Assembly (NCBI GenBank): GCA_947498055.1
Contig: CANMJA010000005.1
Location: forward strand, 152,882-216,881
Reading direction: 5' to 3'
DNA from: an uncultured Tenacibaculum sp.
Lineage (GTDB): Bacteria > Bacteroidota > Bacteroidia > Flavobacteriales > Flavobacteriaceae
DNA length: 64,000 nucleotides
This document shows, one piece after another, positions 42,627-50,208 of this stretch. Within the stretch, counting starts at the first letter, position 1, and the number at the start of each line of letters is the position of its first letter. The notes under the pieces are model-generated. The model saw nothing but the letters and a program-made list of their open reading frames with translations. It did not search any database and was not told the origin of the DNA. The translations under genes and the position numbers were made by a program.

Positions 42627-43054
42627 AATTACTCTATTTAAAATTAATACTAGAGTAAATATAAGGCAGTAATTTCTTAGATTCTATATTTAGATATTAG
42701 AATTAAGGGTGTAGAAATAAACCAAAATGTGATTTTAGGGAGTAAATAGATATTTCTATTCATGTTTGATTTAGTTTAGTTTCAGGGGTTAATTCTAAAT
42801 ATCATTATAATATTTATGGTGCTAATATAAATAAAATCTCATTTAAGAATACTTTTCTATTAAATAAATGTACAACTAACTTATAATAAAAAAAGAATAG
42901 TATATTTTTTTGTGTAGTTTGCTTTTAATGGGTAACGGAAATACAATTTCCTTAAAATTTAAGAGGTTTTAATTTTTTAGATCATAAAGTAAGTACTTTC
43001 TTTATGTAAGTTTAATAATAGCTTAACTACCCTTTTTTTTACCCCTAAAACAGC
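42627..43054. other. Intergenic, no gene seen
   Basis: All frames are rich in stops. At 42930-42957 the stretch AACGGAAAT-ACA-ATTTCC resembles hairpin 2 of the dispersed repeat, perhaps a very old copy. Confidence 0.4.
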
Positions 43055-43163
43055 ATATCTCGAAAATACTTTTCGAGTTGATTACGAGTAATGGATAACA
43101 AACATATAGAGAAACTATTTTAAGTATAGTTTTATAGAGAACGGTTGCAAACCTGCTCTACCT
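43055..43163. repeat. Two-hairpin dispersed repeat, copy C
   Basis: Hairpin 1 is a perfect 8-bp stem here, CTCGAAAA-TAC-TTTTCGAG. The right end reads AACGGTTGCAAACCTGCTCTACCTG, a shorter hairpin 2. It is the most diverged of the five copies. Confidence 0.7.
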
Positions 43164-43240
43164 GAAACTATAAATATTTTTTAGAGTCTTAAAAACTTTC
43201 TTTTTTTTCAATTTTTAATTGCTGTTTATTATTGGTAGTG

Positions 43241-43765
43241 TTACCTATTAATGGCATTTTGTATTGCCGTTAATTTAGTTTGTAAACTTTTAACCTTAGC
43301 AGTAAGTATTATTTGTTTGTGTAAAGATGTTTCGGTTAGTTTTTGTTGTAAATGTTTTTTGCGTAATTGTGCCCAATGTGTGGTATTGTTATTTACGGTT
43401 GTAGGGTTTTGTAGTAATATATTACAGGCGTTTAAGCCTCTTAAAAATACTTCTCGTTTGGTTTTCATTTTTTTTAAGGTATTTGTGTAAAAATGCAACT
43501 GTTTTTGTGTTTTTTGTATTTCTTGTTGTAGGTAAATAATTGCATTTTGTTTTTCGTTGTTTAAATATTGGTTGGCATAGGATAGCTCTTTTACAGGTGT
43601 TTTTATTAGTAAGGCTTTGTATAAAACAAGCACTTTATTTAATAAAGTAATGTTGTATTGCCTGCGTTGCGTTGCTAATGATTTTAAGGTGTGTAACGAA
43701 GCATTGGTGTAGTTAGCAATAGATGCCATGTTTACGTTAAAATAGGTGCATATTTCTTTTAGCAT
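43241..43765 (-). CDS. Helical protein with possible HTH N-terminus and coiled coil
   Basis: A 174-residue protein. The first 50 residues (VNMASIANYTNASLHTLKSL, then ATQRRQYNITLLNKVLVLYKAL) look like a helix-turn-helix of the XRE type. The rest is coiled coil rich in Gln, Lys and Leu. No family is recognised. Three 56-bp repeats lie directly upstream of its start and may control it. A related coiled-coil protein gene is next upstream. Confidence 0.5.
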   Translation of the reverse strand: MLKEICTYFNVNMASIANYTNASLHTLKSLATQRRQYNITLLNKVLVLYKALLIKTPVKELSYANQYLNNEKQNAIIYLQQEIQKTQKQLHFYTNTLKKMKTKREVFLRGLNACNILLQNPTTVNNNTTHWAQLRKKHLQQKLTETSLHKQIILTAKVKSLQTKLTAIQNAINR

Positions 43766-43785
43766 TTTATTTTTTTAGAAGTTAA

Positions 43786-43940
43786 TTTTGTACACTAGTT
43801 TTTCATTTTATTTTTTTGGTGTACAAAGAACAACACAACAATTTTGTACACTAGTTTTTATTATTATTTTTTGGGTGTACAAAAGTGTATGTAATAATTT
43901 TGTACACTAGTTTTTTATTATTGTTTTTGGGTGTACAAAA
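43786..43940. repeat. Three tandem 56-bp repeats with internal inverted repeats
   Basis: TTTTGTACAC occurs at 43786, 43842 and 43898, and its inverse GTGTACAAA at 43819, 43875 and 43931, so both arms have an exact 56-bp period. Each unit can form a hairpin with a 9-10 bp stem and a 23-base A+T loop. The array begins 20 bp upstream of the gene at 43241-43765 and could be an operator set or a series of RNA hairpins. Confidence 0.8.
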
Positions 43941-43950
43941 AACATTTAAA

Positions 43951-43975
43951 AAAAGCCCAATTTTATTGGACTTAA
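43951..43975 (-). terminator. Terminator of the 139-residue coiled-coil gene
   Basis: On the minus strand AAGTCCAAT-AAA-ATTGGGCTT followed by TTTTT, with one G-T pair; 22 bp after the stop. Confidence 0.8.
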
Positions 43976-43996
43976 AAAGAAAAATTGTTTAATTAA

Positions 43997-44416
43997 TTAT
44001 GGGGTTGTTAATGTTGCTTTTTGTGTGTTAATACTAGTAATGGCGGTATTAAGTACTGTTATTTGTGCCTCTAGTTGTTGGTGGTTTATTTGATCTTCTA
44101 ACACATTAACAGAGCTATAATTGGCGTCTTTATTTTGTAGTGCTTTTAATTTGGTTTCTTCACGTTCAATTTTTAATTCTAAATTTCTTTTTTCTTTTTC
44201 GTCGGTAATTACTGTTAATGCCGATTGAAACCCAGCTATAATAGCTTGTACACTAACAATGCCTTCTTGTACGTTAATGGTTCGTTTGGCTTTGTCGGTT
44301 AAAGACTCTCCTAGGTTTCGTAATCTTCTTTCTAATAAAACTTTTTCTGCTTCGGTAATTTGTAGTGCGCTATCGCATTCGGCAATAGTTGCCAATAAAC
44401 TTAAATCTAAATTCAT
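43997..44416 (-). CDS. Coiled-coil protein, function unknown
   Basis: A 139-residue protein that is almost fully helical, with heptad spacing (ALQITEAEKVLLERRLRNLG; EKEKRNLELKIEREETKLKALQ). There is no signal peptide or membrane segment. No family is recognised. Its terminator separates it from the 43241 gene, so the two are independent units although similar in style. Confidence 0.55.
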   Translation of the reverse strand: MNLDLSLLATIAECDSALQITEAEKVLLERRLRNLGESLTDKAKRTINVQEGIVSVQAIIAGFQSALTVITDEKEKRNLELKIEREETKLKALQNKDANYSSVNVLEDQINHQQLEAQITVLNTAITSINTQKATLTTP

Positions 44417-44596
44417 AATCTTAATTTTTATAATTTAACAATTTGTTTGTGTGTAGTAATTTTTCTTTTAAGTAAATATATTTACTTTTTTTAATACAGT
44501 ACTTTTTTTAACTTTTATTAGGTTTTTTTCACAAAATATTCACATAATTATACTGTTGCTATATTTTATAAAAAGACTTCAACTCTAGTATATCCA
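44417..44596. other. Intergenic, no gene seen
   Basis: A+T-rich sequence between the coiled-coil gene and repeat copy D. It probably holds the promoter of the minus-strand gene; no clear element was recognised. Confidence 0.4.
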
Positions 44597-44707
44597 AATA
44601 GCTCGAAAATATTTTCCGAGCCGAGTATGAGTAAGTGATAACAAATATATAGAGAAACTATTTTGAGTATAATTTATAAGGAAACGGATTGTAAATCTGC
44701 TCTACCT
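44597..44707. repeat. Two-hairpin dispersed repeat, copy D
   Basis: AATAGCTCG, hairpin 1 with CTCG/CGAG, the middle AGAGAAACTATTTTGAG, then AACGGATTGTAAATCTGCTCTACCT. Shorter in the middle than copies A and B. Confidence 0.75.
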
Positions 44708-44848
44708 AATTGCTTTTAAGTGATAAGGATAAACATTAAAAGTAGACTTACTTTACCGAAAGAAAAATGTGTTTAAACGAAATAATAAAATAAAATCATT
44801 TTTATATCAGAAATTTATAAGAGATAAATAATTTTAAAACACAGAATT

Positions 44849-45097
44849 ATGGCTTTACAAATTACAAAAACAAAAGGGGTTTTTTATATAAAAGGAAAAC
44901 TTAATAGTACCACTGTTAGATCTTTTATTACTTATTTTGAGCATTTTATTTTACGTAATAAGAATACAACAATTAACTTAAATGAGATGAAAGAAATTGA
45001 TTTAGATGGATTAAGAGCTATTAAAAAATTAATGGGTATGGCACTGAAACAAAAGAAAATATTTTCTGCCATAGGATATAAAGCAGAACATATATAA
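44849..45097 (+). CDS. STAS-domain protein (anti-sigma-antagonist-like)
   Basis: An 82-residue single STAS domain: VFYIKGKLNSTTVRSFITYF, TTINLNEMKEIDLDGLRAIKKL and KIFSAIGY. The usual phospho-acceptor Ser is Asp at the position DLDG, as in some constitutively active or non-phosphorylated STAS proteins. Such proteins bind anti-sigma factors or membrane partners. It stands alone on the plus strand, and no kinase partner is nearby. Confidence 0.65.
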   Translation: MALQITKTKGVFYIKGKLNSTTVRSFITYFEHFILRNKNTTINLNEMKEIDLDGLRAIKKLMGMALKQKKIFSAIGYKAEHI

Positions 45098-45136
45098 CCT
45101 AAATTCTATTGGCAATGTTTTTTTAAACTAAAACGT

Positions 45137-45189
45137 GGCATCTATTTTCTTTGCCTTAATACAAAGGGGCAAAAATAAAGACAGATGCT
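45137..45189. other. Structured intergenic hairpin
   Basis: GGCATCT...TTTGCC pairs with GGGCAAA...AGATGC in a bulged inverted repeat. It lies 40 bp after the STAS gene and 55 bp before the stop of the convergent gene. It may end both transcripts or be a repeat remnant. Confidence 0.4.
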
Positions 45190-45243
45190 AAAAAAATGAA
45201 AAAATGCTACGGCATTACCATTGACATATACAAAGAGCTTTCT

Positions 45244-45717
45244 TTATTTAATAATTGTAAAACTATTAATAATATTTTTACTTTCAGTTTCTTTTATATG
45301 ATAAGCATCAATACTAATTTCGTAAGCAATGCCTAAATCATAATCGTAGGCAGCAATAATAAAAACGGCATATTTTTGGTCTTTATAAAAACTAGCGGCT
45401 TTTATAAAATAAGCATTGGTTATTTTAGGTAATTTACCACCATCTTTAATTTCTGTTAAGCCAAAATCTTTGGCAATACTTTCTGCTCCGAATTTAAGAT
45501 TGGTTAAAAATTGTTTAGATTCTTGTTCTATAGCCAATACTTCAATATCTACAGAAAGGTTTTCATTTTTAAAACTAATTACATTTTCAGATTCGGTAGT
45601 AGCAATTTTTAATGTTTCGTTGGTTTTAAATGAGATATTAAATTTGTTAACAGAATAGGTGTTTTGGCTTAATAGGTTAAAACTGATAAAAAATATAATA
45701 CATGTTATTCTAATCAT
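45244..45717 (-). CDS. Secreted orphan protein
   Basis: A 157-residue protein with a signal peptide (to about 18, NLLSQ) and a mixed alpha/beta mature part (FNISFKTNETLKIAT; DLGIAYEISIDAYHIKETES). No Cys is present after the signal. The style is like other small flavobacterial periplasmic proteins of unknown function. It has convergent and divergent neighbours, so it is probably transcribed alone. Confidence 0.5.
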   Translation of the reverse strand: MIRITCIIFFISFNLLSQNTYSVNKFNISFKTNETLKIATTESENVISFKNENLSVDIEVLAIEQESKQFLTNLKFGAESIAKDFGLTEIKDGGKLPKITNAYFIKAASFYKDQKYAVFIIAAYDYDLGIAYEISIDAYHIKETESKNIINSFTIIK

Positions 45718-45919
45718 TCTTTAAGTTTTTTTTAAAATTACTCTTTTTTTGAATCTTTATCAATTTAAAAACCCGAATTCGATTATTATTAGGAATAAAA
45801 TTAACTTTTAAATTATTGCTTTTTAGTTTATTTTTTGCTGTAATGAGATGTGTAGAACAGTTGAATAACGTCTTAATACCATTTTTCTATCTTTCTCTCT
45901 AAAAAATGCTAATCTAAAG

Positions 45920-46032
45920 GATAGCTTGGAAATGCTTTCCGAGCCGATTATGAGTAAGAAAGAATAGATATATAAAGAAATTATTTTAAGTTATAGTTTA
46001 TAGAGAGCGGATTGCAAATTCGCTCTATCTGA
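45920..46032. repeat. Two-hairpin dispersed repeat, copy E
   Basis: Hairpin 1 reads CTTGGAAA-TGC-TTTCCGAG. The A-C mismatch of copies A, B and D is a G-C pair here, a compensatory difference. Hairpin 2 is GCGGATT-GCA-AATTCGC flanked by TATAGAG/CTCTATC. Confidence 0.75.
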
Positions 46033-46065
46033 ATTGTTGTAGCGAGTACTTTCTCCGCACTATTT

Positions 46066-46641
46066 TCAATGTTCCGATTTCCATTCCTCCGAATCATTAG
46101 AGGGCATCATATTTTTAAATACTGGAAACTCTTGTTCTTTTTCAAATTTTGCCATATTCCATTTGGAAGTGGTTGTTGCTTTCATCATAATTCCCATAGT
46201 TCGCAATTTGTTGAGAAGCGATTGTTTTACCATAGGATTGTTTTTTAAATATCTCCTTGTGATGGTTTCAAAATCATCTGCTGGTTTGCCAACAATATCT
46301 TGAACTGTTGTTGTTGGTGCATTTATTGCAAAACCTCCATTGTGTCCATCTTTTACGTAATGGATTACTTGAGATGCGTCTCTTTGCGGAAATCCGTAGG
46401 AACGTAACATTTTCAATAGCATACTTTCAGGTAATACATCTGCTCTTATTTTATGACCAACGATTTTACCAACTATATCTGCCATTTCTTGTGGTTTTAA
46501 AAGTTCTCTACTTGTTACACGATAGGTTTTTCCGATATGTGGTTCTGGGTTTTTTAAAATTTGTGCAACTGTTAATCCAATATCTTCGTTAGAAGGCGGT
46601 GCATTTGTACCAAAATCTGGCATCATTCCAAATTGTAGCAT
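46066..46641 (-). CDS. NmrA-like NAD(P)-binding protein, C-terminal part (frameshifted gene)
   Basis: A 191-residue frame continuing the oxidoreductase at 46623-47102. It has FGTNAPPSNEDIGLTVAQIL, then GKTYRVTSRELLKPQEMADIVGKIVG, the usual second half of NmrA/SDR-like NAD(P)H-binding proteins. Its first residues overlap the end of the other frame; a one-base deletion near 46640 separates them (MMPD in one frame, MLQFG in the next). The product would be inactive unless the base is an assembly error. Confidence 0.75.
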   Translation of the reverse strand: MLQFGMMPDFGTNAPPSNEDIGLTVAQILKNPEPHIGKTYRVTSRELLKPQEMADIVGKIVGHKIRADVLPESMLLKMLRSYGFPQRDASQVIHYVKDGHNGGFAINAPTTTVQDIVGKPADDFETITRRYLKNNPMVKQSLLNKLRTMGIMMKATTTSKWNMAKFEKEQEFPVFKNMMPSNDSEEWKSEH

Positions 46642-47102
46642 AGGTCTGGCATCATAAAATACACAAATGCAAAAAGTCCAGGATTTACAAATGTAATGTT
46701 GGCATTTTGTAGTCGTTTAAAAGTTTGGTCAACTAACCAATGTTCTTTTGTGTAAATCGAAGGATGCGAATTAGATGATAACCATTGGGTAAGCACAACC
46801 ACGTTTTTGGTTTTCATTTCTTCAACAGTAGTTGCGAAAGTTGAACCTTGAAAAAGCACATTCGGATATGTTGGTACAAAATAGGCACTTTCGATACCCT
46901 TAAGCGATTTTCTAACGTCTCGTATGTCTTGAATATCGCCAACGAATATTTCTGCTCCCAATTCTTTTAATTCTTTTGCCTTTTTGGTTCGTGGGTTTCT
47001 AACAAAGGCACGTACTTCAAAACCTAATTTTAATAATTCTTTTGATGCAAGAAAACCTGTATTTCCATTTGCGGCAGTTACTAATATTTTTTTATTGTTC
47101 AT
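46623..47102 (-). CDS. NmrA-like NAD(P)-binding protein, N-terminal part (frameshifted gene)
   Basis: A 159-residue frame with the Rossmann motif ILVTAANGNTGFLASKELLK (TGxxG type), AFVRNPRTKKAKELKELGAE and GDIQDIRDVRKSLKGIESAY. This is the N-terminal half of an NmrA/YtfG-like NAD(P)H-binding reductase. It runs out of frame after PGLFAFVYFMMPD. A MarR gene lies upstream, and the same 20-bp operator occurs before both genes, so it is the probable target of that regulator. Confidence 0.8.
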   Translation of the reverse strand: MNNKKILVTAANGNTGFLASKELLKLGFEVRAFVRNPRTKKAKELKELGAEIFVGDIQDIRDVRKSLKGIESAYFVPTYPNVLFQGSTFATTVEEMKTKNVVVLTQWLSSNSHPSIYTKEHWLVDQTFKRLQNANITFVNPGLFAFVYFMMPDLCYNLE

Positions 47103-47202
47103 ACTCTTATATTTTATTTATTGTTTGGTTTTAATTGATGATATATGGATTAATTTCATTTAGGAAACCTGCTAGAACCATATTTTTAAGTACAATTACC
47201 GT

Positions 47203-47222
47203 AAGTTGTATATGCAACATTG
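47203..47222. promoter_or_regulatory. MarR operator upstream of the NmrA-like gene
   Basis: AAGTTGTATATGCAACATTG, identical over 20 bp to the site at 47658-47677. The core GTTGTATATGCAAC is palindromic at 12 of 14 positions. It lies 100 bp before the oxidoreductase start. Confidence 0.75.
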
Positions 47223-47236
47223 TGTTTAAAAAAATA

Positions 47237-47638
47237 TTAATTTAGGCTGCTTTCCAATTCAGACAAATGTGTTAATCCACTTTTGCCCAATTTCGAAATC
47301 AGTTCGTCCATAGTTTCTTCCCAAAGTGGAATTAGCTTTTGTACCAATTCATTACCTTTTTTTGAAAGTTCAATTTCTGGTCGATAGTCAGAAGTCCGTT
47401 TAATATAATTTTGTTTTTCCAATAGTTTTATGTTTCTGCTTACTGTTGAGCGTTCTAATACTAATGTTTGCCCGATTTTTCCTTGTTCAACTTTTCCCAT
47501 TTTGTTTAAAACAAACAAAATGGTCATTTGATTTTCGGTAATGTTAAATTCAGATAATTTACTTCTAAAATGTCCATCTACTATTCTCGATAGTCGTCTT
47601 AATCGAGAACCAATACAAAGTTGCAAATCGTATTTCAT
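47237..47638 (-). CDS. MarR-family transcriptional regulator
   Basis: A winged-helix protein of about 133 residues: RRLSRIVDGHFRSKLSEFNI, HTH KIGQTLVLERSTVSRNIKLL and wing SDYRPEIELSKKG. The Met at 47638 (MKYDLQ) is chosen over 47653 because the family begins there and the -7 element lies 12 bp upstream. It probably represses itself and the NmrA-like oxidoreductase and is released by a small phenolic or oxidant, as is usual for MarR. Both promoters carry the same 20-bp site. Confidence 0.85.
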   Translation of the reverse strand: MKYDLQLCIGSRLRRLSRIVDGHFRSKLSEFNITENQMTILFVLNKMGKVEQGKIGQTLVLERSTVSRNIKLLEKQNYIKRTSDYRPEIELSKKGNELVQKLIPLWEETMDELISKLGKSGLTHLSELESSLN

Positions 47639-47650
47639 ATGGTAAAAGCA

Positions 47651-47658
47651 CAAAATTA
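47651..47658 (-). promoter_or_regulatory. -7 element TAATTTTG of the MarR gene
   Basis: A perfect TAnnTTTG on the minus strand, 12 bp from the start and directly adjoining the operator at 47658-47677. Confidence 0.55.
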
Positions 47659-47677
47659 AGTTGTATATGCAACATTG
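47658..47677. promoter_or_regulatory. MarR operator upstream of the MarR gene
   Basis: Identical 20 bp to 47203-47222; placed between the -7 and -33 regions, where binding would repress. Confidence 0.75.
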
Positions 47678-47712
47678 ATTGTGGTTTTTTGCAAATCGTA
47701 TTTATTGATACT

Positions 47713-48228
47713 TTAATCTAAAGTAAATGGGATTTCAGACGAAAACGAACATTTTTCTATTTCTTCATTATTCATAGTCCAAGTAACAGAAGTTATTTTC
47801 CAACTATCGTTTAATAAGATAAGTGACCAGTATTCAATTCCCCAGTTCTGGATTTTTGAGTCCACAGATAAAGTGTAATCAAAAGATATAGTTGCAAAGT
47901 CTCCTTGCTTGTTAATTTGTACATTATAAAACTTTTCTTCTGTATTCTTTTTTAAATTTTTATAGAAAGTTTTGTAATCAGTTGAGTAAAAAGTGAAGTT
48001 GGGCATTTGTTTCAATGCCATTTCTTTTGTCTTATTAGTAAAAATTGCAGACCAAGTTATGGAATCGTGTAGAAATAAATTATCAAATTTTTCGAAATCA
48101 TTATGCGTGATTATGGAAGTTCTAAAATCTTCAATAACTTGCTCTAGTTTCTTATCAGAACTTTGGTTTTGGGCGTTAAAAGAGCTAGTTGCAAATAGCA
48201 TACTCAAAAAGAATAGTTTTAATTTCAT
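47713..48228 (-). CDS. Secreted NTF2/SnoaL-like protein
   Basis: A 171-residue protein with a signal peptide (to about 19, SFNAQ) and an NTF2-like cone-shaped domain: VIEDFRTSIITHNDFEKFDNLF, then KQGDFATISFDYTLSVDSKIQNWGIEYWSLILLNDSWKITSVTWT. Such domains bind small hydrophobic ligands or act as enzymes. The catalytic residues cannot be assigned. It starts 13 bp after the CPBP protease gene and is probably co-transcribed with it. Confidence 0.7.
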   Translation of the reverse strand: MKLKLFFLSMLFATSSFNAQNQSSDKKLEQVIEDFRTSIITHNDFEKFDNLFLHDSITWSAIFTNKTKEMALKQMPNFTFYSTDYKTFYKNLKKNTEEKFYNVQINKQGDFATISFDYTLSVDSKIQNWGIEYWSLILLNDSWKITSVTWTMNNEEIEKCSFSSEIPFTLD

Positions 48229-48241
48229 TGCTATAATTATT

Positions 48242-49066
48242 TTAAAGGTTTATTTTATTTAGTATTTCATTTTTGTTCATTTTACTCAGAATAATGTAAC
48301 CAATAATCAATAATGGCAAAAAAAACAAAATAGGTGTTGCAGAGGATAAAATTTGTTCGGTTAACGTTGGTTCTGAGTAACCATTTTTGTTGTTGATTAG
48401 TTTTGGAAGTGAACCAAAGAGGAAGAAAAAATTAATCAGACCGTGAGTAATTGCAATTGGTATTAGTTTGTTGGTTTTTAGAAGTGCTACTCCAAAAAAG
48501 AACCCAATACAGGCTGCATAAATTGATTGCCCAATTACCTGAGGAATATTATCGTTAACCGTCAAATTTAATAAATGTGAGGAACCAAAAAATAGTGCAG
48601 GGAGTAGTACACCTAAAAAAATACCATTATTATGTGATATATATTTCTTTATAAAAATAGGCTGTAAATATCCTCTGAATACAAATTCCTCTGCAAACCC
48701 TACTAATAGGCAGGCTATTAACAATAACAATACGTTAATAATATTTATAGATAATAAGTCTTTACCTATAAAACCTAAGATACCTAATATAAAAAGATAG
48801 AAGGGGATTAGGTTTATGTATTTAAAGGACCATTGATATTCTGAACTAATGCCAGATAAAGCTTGCTCTTCGAGCTTTTTTACTAACAACAGACCGGACA
48901 AGAAAATTAAAAACATTTTAGTCGACAGCACAATATATTCAATCTGAAAACTGGTAAAATATTGTTTGGTAATTACTTTCTTCAACGGAAGAAGCGTTAT
49001 AATACTAATTACAGCCATCACTACTAGTCCAGAAAGGAAAGGGTTTTTATTTTTAAACATTATCAT
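48242..49066 (-). CDS. CPBP-family intramembrane protease
   Basis: A 274-residue protein with eight hydrophobic segments and the CPBP/Abi motifs: AEEFVFRGYLQ (Glu126-Glu127, Arg131), a His in GSSHLLN (164) and a His in ITHGLINF (218). These are the residues of the glutamic intramembrane protease site. Members process prenylated or signal peptides and often serve in bacteriocin self-immunity. The linked NTF2-like gene gives no clear hint of a substrate. Confidence 0.85.
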   Translation of the reverse strand: MIMFKNKNPFLSGLVVMAVISIITLLPLKKVITKQYFTSFQIEYIVLSTKMFLIFLSGLLLVKKLEEQALSGISSEYQWSFKYINLIPFYLFILGILGFIGKDLLSINIINVLLLLIACLLVGFAEEFVFRGYLQPIFIKKYISHNNGIFLGVLLPALFFGSSHLLNLTVNDNIPQVIGQSIYAACIGFFFGVALLKTNKLIPIAITHGLINFFFLFGSLPKLINNKNGYSEPTLTEQILSSATPILFFLPLLIIGYIILSKMNKNEILNKINL

Positions 49067-49279
49067 ATGGTCTTGATGGGTATATTTCTACTTGACGACG
49101 AGCAGTGATGAATTTTGTTACGTATGAATAAAGATTTAAACTAATTAGCATGCTCACCTTTGGTTATTGAAATAGCTTGTTGTTTTGTATATGAGAAGAA
49201 GTGGAGTTTTCTCTCTAACTTTTCCGTTTATAACGGAACTTAATTATATACGTTATCTTTTGTTTTATCACTTAAACTG

Positions 49280-49753
49280 CTATTTTAGATTTACGTTGTT
49301 AAGCCCTTTTATTTTCTTTTCGTATTTCTTTAACGCTAAATAATATCCTTCTTCGATTAGTGGGAATAATTTATCAAAAGTTTCCCTTGTCGGATTTAAA
49401 ATACAAATCCAACTCATCCAACCATAAATCGGATGAGGCATTATTTTGTTAAGTTCTGAAAAGTCATAAGGCATATCAATTATTTGGCCTGCCTTTGGTC
49501 TTTTGGGTCTTTCTCCAAATAACCTAAAAAAGCTATCTTTTGATATTCCAAGGTTTAACCTAAATACGCCATTTCTATCCGTATTTGATGCTTTATCATT
49601 TAAACCATCTTTTTCCTTGAATGTCAATAGATAGATTCCCTTACTTAGTTTATTTTCTGGATTGTAAAATAGTCCGATTTCTCCCCAATTTTTATTTAGG
49701 ACAAGACCATCAAATTTTTCTTGAACCCTTTCAATTATGTCGTTTTTAGTCAT
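49280..49753 (-). CDS. DUF6194-family protein
   Basis: A 157-residue protein with the conserved stretches EIGLFYNPENKLSKGIYLLT, RNGVFRLNLGISKDSFFRLF and MPHPIYGWMSWICILNP. I recognise it as DUF6194 (also seen as ERF-like 'SnoaL-unrelated' small cytosolic proteins). The function is unknown. It lies 6 bp downstream of the ABM-like lipoprotein and is probably co-transcribed. Confidence 0.65.
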   Translation of the reverse strand: MTKNDIIERVQEKFDGLVLNKNWGEIGLFYNPENKLSKGIYLLTFKEKDGLNDKASNTDRNGVFRLNLGISKDSFFRLFGERPKRPKAGQIIDMPYDFSELNKIMPHPIYGWMSWICILNPTRETFDKLFPLIEEGYYLALKKYEKKIKGLNNVNLK

Positions 49754-49759
49754 ACCTTT

Positions 49760-50149
49760 TTATTTGGAATCCATTACAGGTTCAAGATGCATAAATTGCA
49801 TAGTTTCTTGATTTATCATTCCAAAGAATTTTTGACAAGTTTCACTTTTCAAAATTTCTTGTGCAGCATGTTCAGCTGATTTCAGGTCAGTCCAATAAAC
49901 AATATCAGTCCATTTACCGTTTTTGTCTACAGCTAGCTTCCTTCCAATGTAGCCATCAAATTTTTCTGCAACAGGATTCACGGCTTTTGCTGCTGCTATA
50001 ACTTCTGCTTTGGAATATTGAGGATAGGTATCAAAAATAACCAATTCAATTGTTCCTACTTTTTTACTTTGTTCGCTCATACTTGTTTTGTTCTGGGTAT
50101 TACAGCTAAACAATACGACAGCTATAATACCAATTAATAAATGCTTCAT
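49760..50149 (-). CDS. Lipoprotein with ABM-like domain
   Basis: A 129-residue protein with a lipoprotein signal (lipobox LFSC, Cys16) and a small alpha/beta domain (IELVIFDTYPQYSKAEVIAA; GYIGRKLAVDKNGKWTDIVYWTDLKSAEHAAQEILKS) resembling the dimeric ferredoxin-like fold of antibiotic-biosynthesis monooxygenases. It sits 59 bp downstream of the WYL regulator, with a promoter and a palindromic site in between, so it is the likely regulated target. The substrate is unknown. Confidence 0.7.
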   Translation of the reverse strand: MKHLLIGIIAVVLFSCNTQNKTSMSEQSKKVGTIELVIFDTYPQYSKAEVIAAAKAVNPVAEKFDGYIGRKLAVDKNGKWTDIVYWTDLKSAEHAAQEILKSETCQKFFGMINQETMQFMHLEPVMDSK

Positions 50150-50172
50150 TTGGTATATTTAAGTTTATGAGA

Positions 50173-50180
50173 CAAATGTA
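50173..50180 (-). promoter_or_regulatory. -7 element TACATTTG of the ABM-like lipoprotein gene
   Basis: A perfect TAnnTTTG on the minus strand, 23 bp from the start codon. A TTG triplet at 50206-50208 is a poor -33 candidate with a 25-bp spacer. Confidence 0.5.
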
Positions 50181-50191
50181 AATGGGAGAGG

Positions 50192-50207
50192 TGACAGCCC
50201 TATGTCA
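50192..50207. promoter_or_regulatory. Candidate operator TGACA-N6-TGTCA
   Basis: A 5-6-5 inverted repeat (TGACA 50192-50196, TGTCA 50203-50207) between the WYL regulator gene and the lipoprotein -7 element. Binding by the adjacent regulator is inferred. Confidence 0.45.
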
Positions 50208-50208
50208 A

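Noticed and set aside
43786..43940. CRISPR-like array in the 56-bp repeats
   Set aside because: Only three units, the material between repeat arms is itself repeated and not unique spacer sequence, and no cas gene is present.
45196..45330. Small plus-strand frame MKKCYGITID... after the STAS gene
   Set aside because: It runs antisense through the start of a secreted-protein gene's 3' end and has no promoter; the first residues are probably chance.
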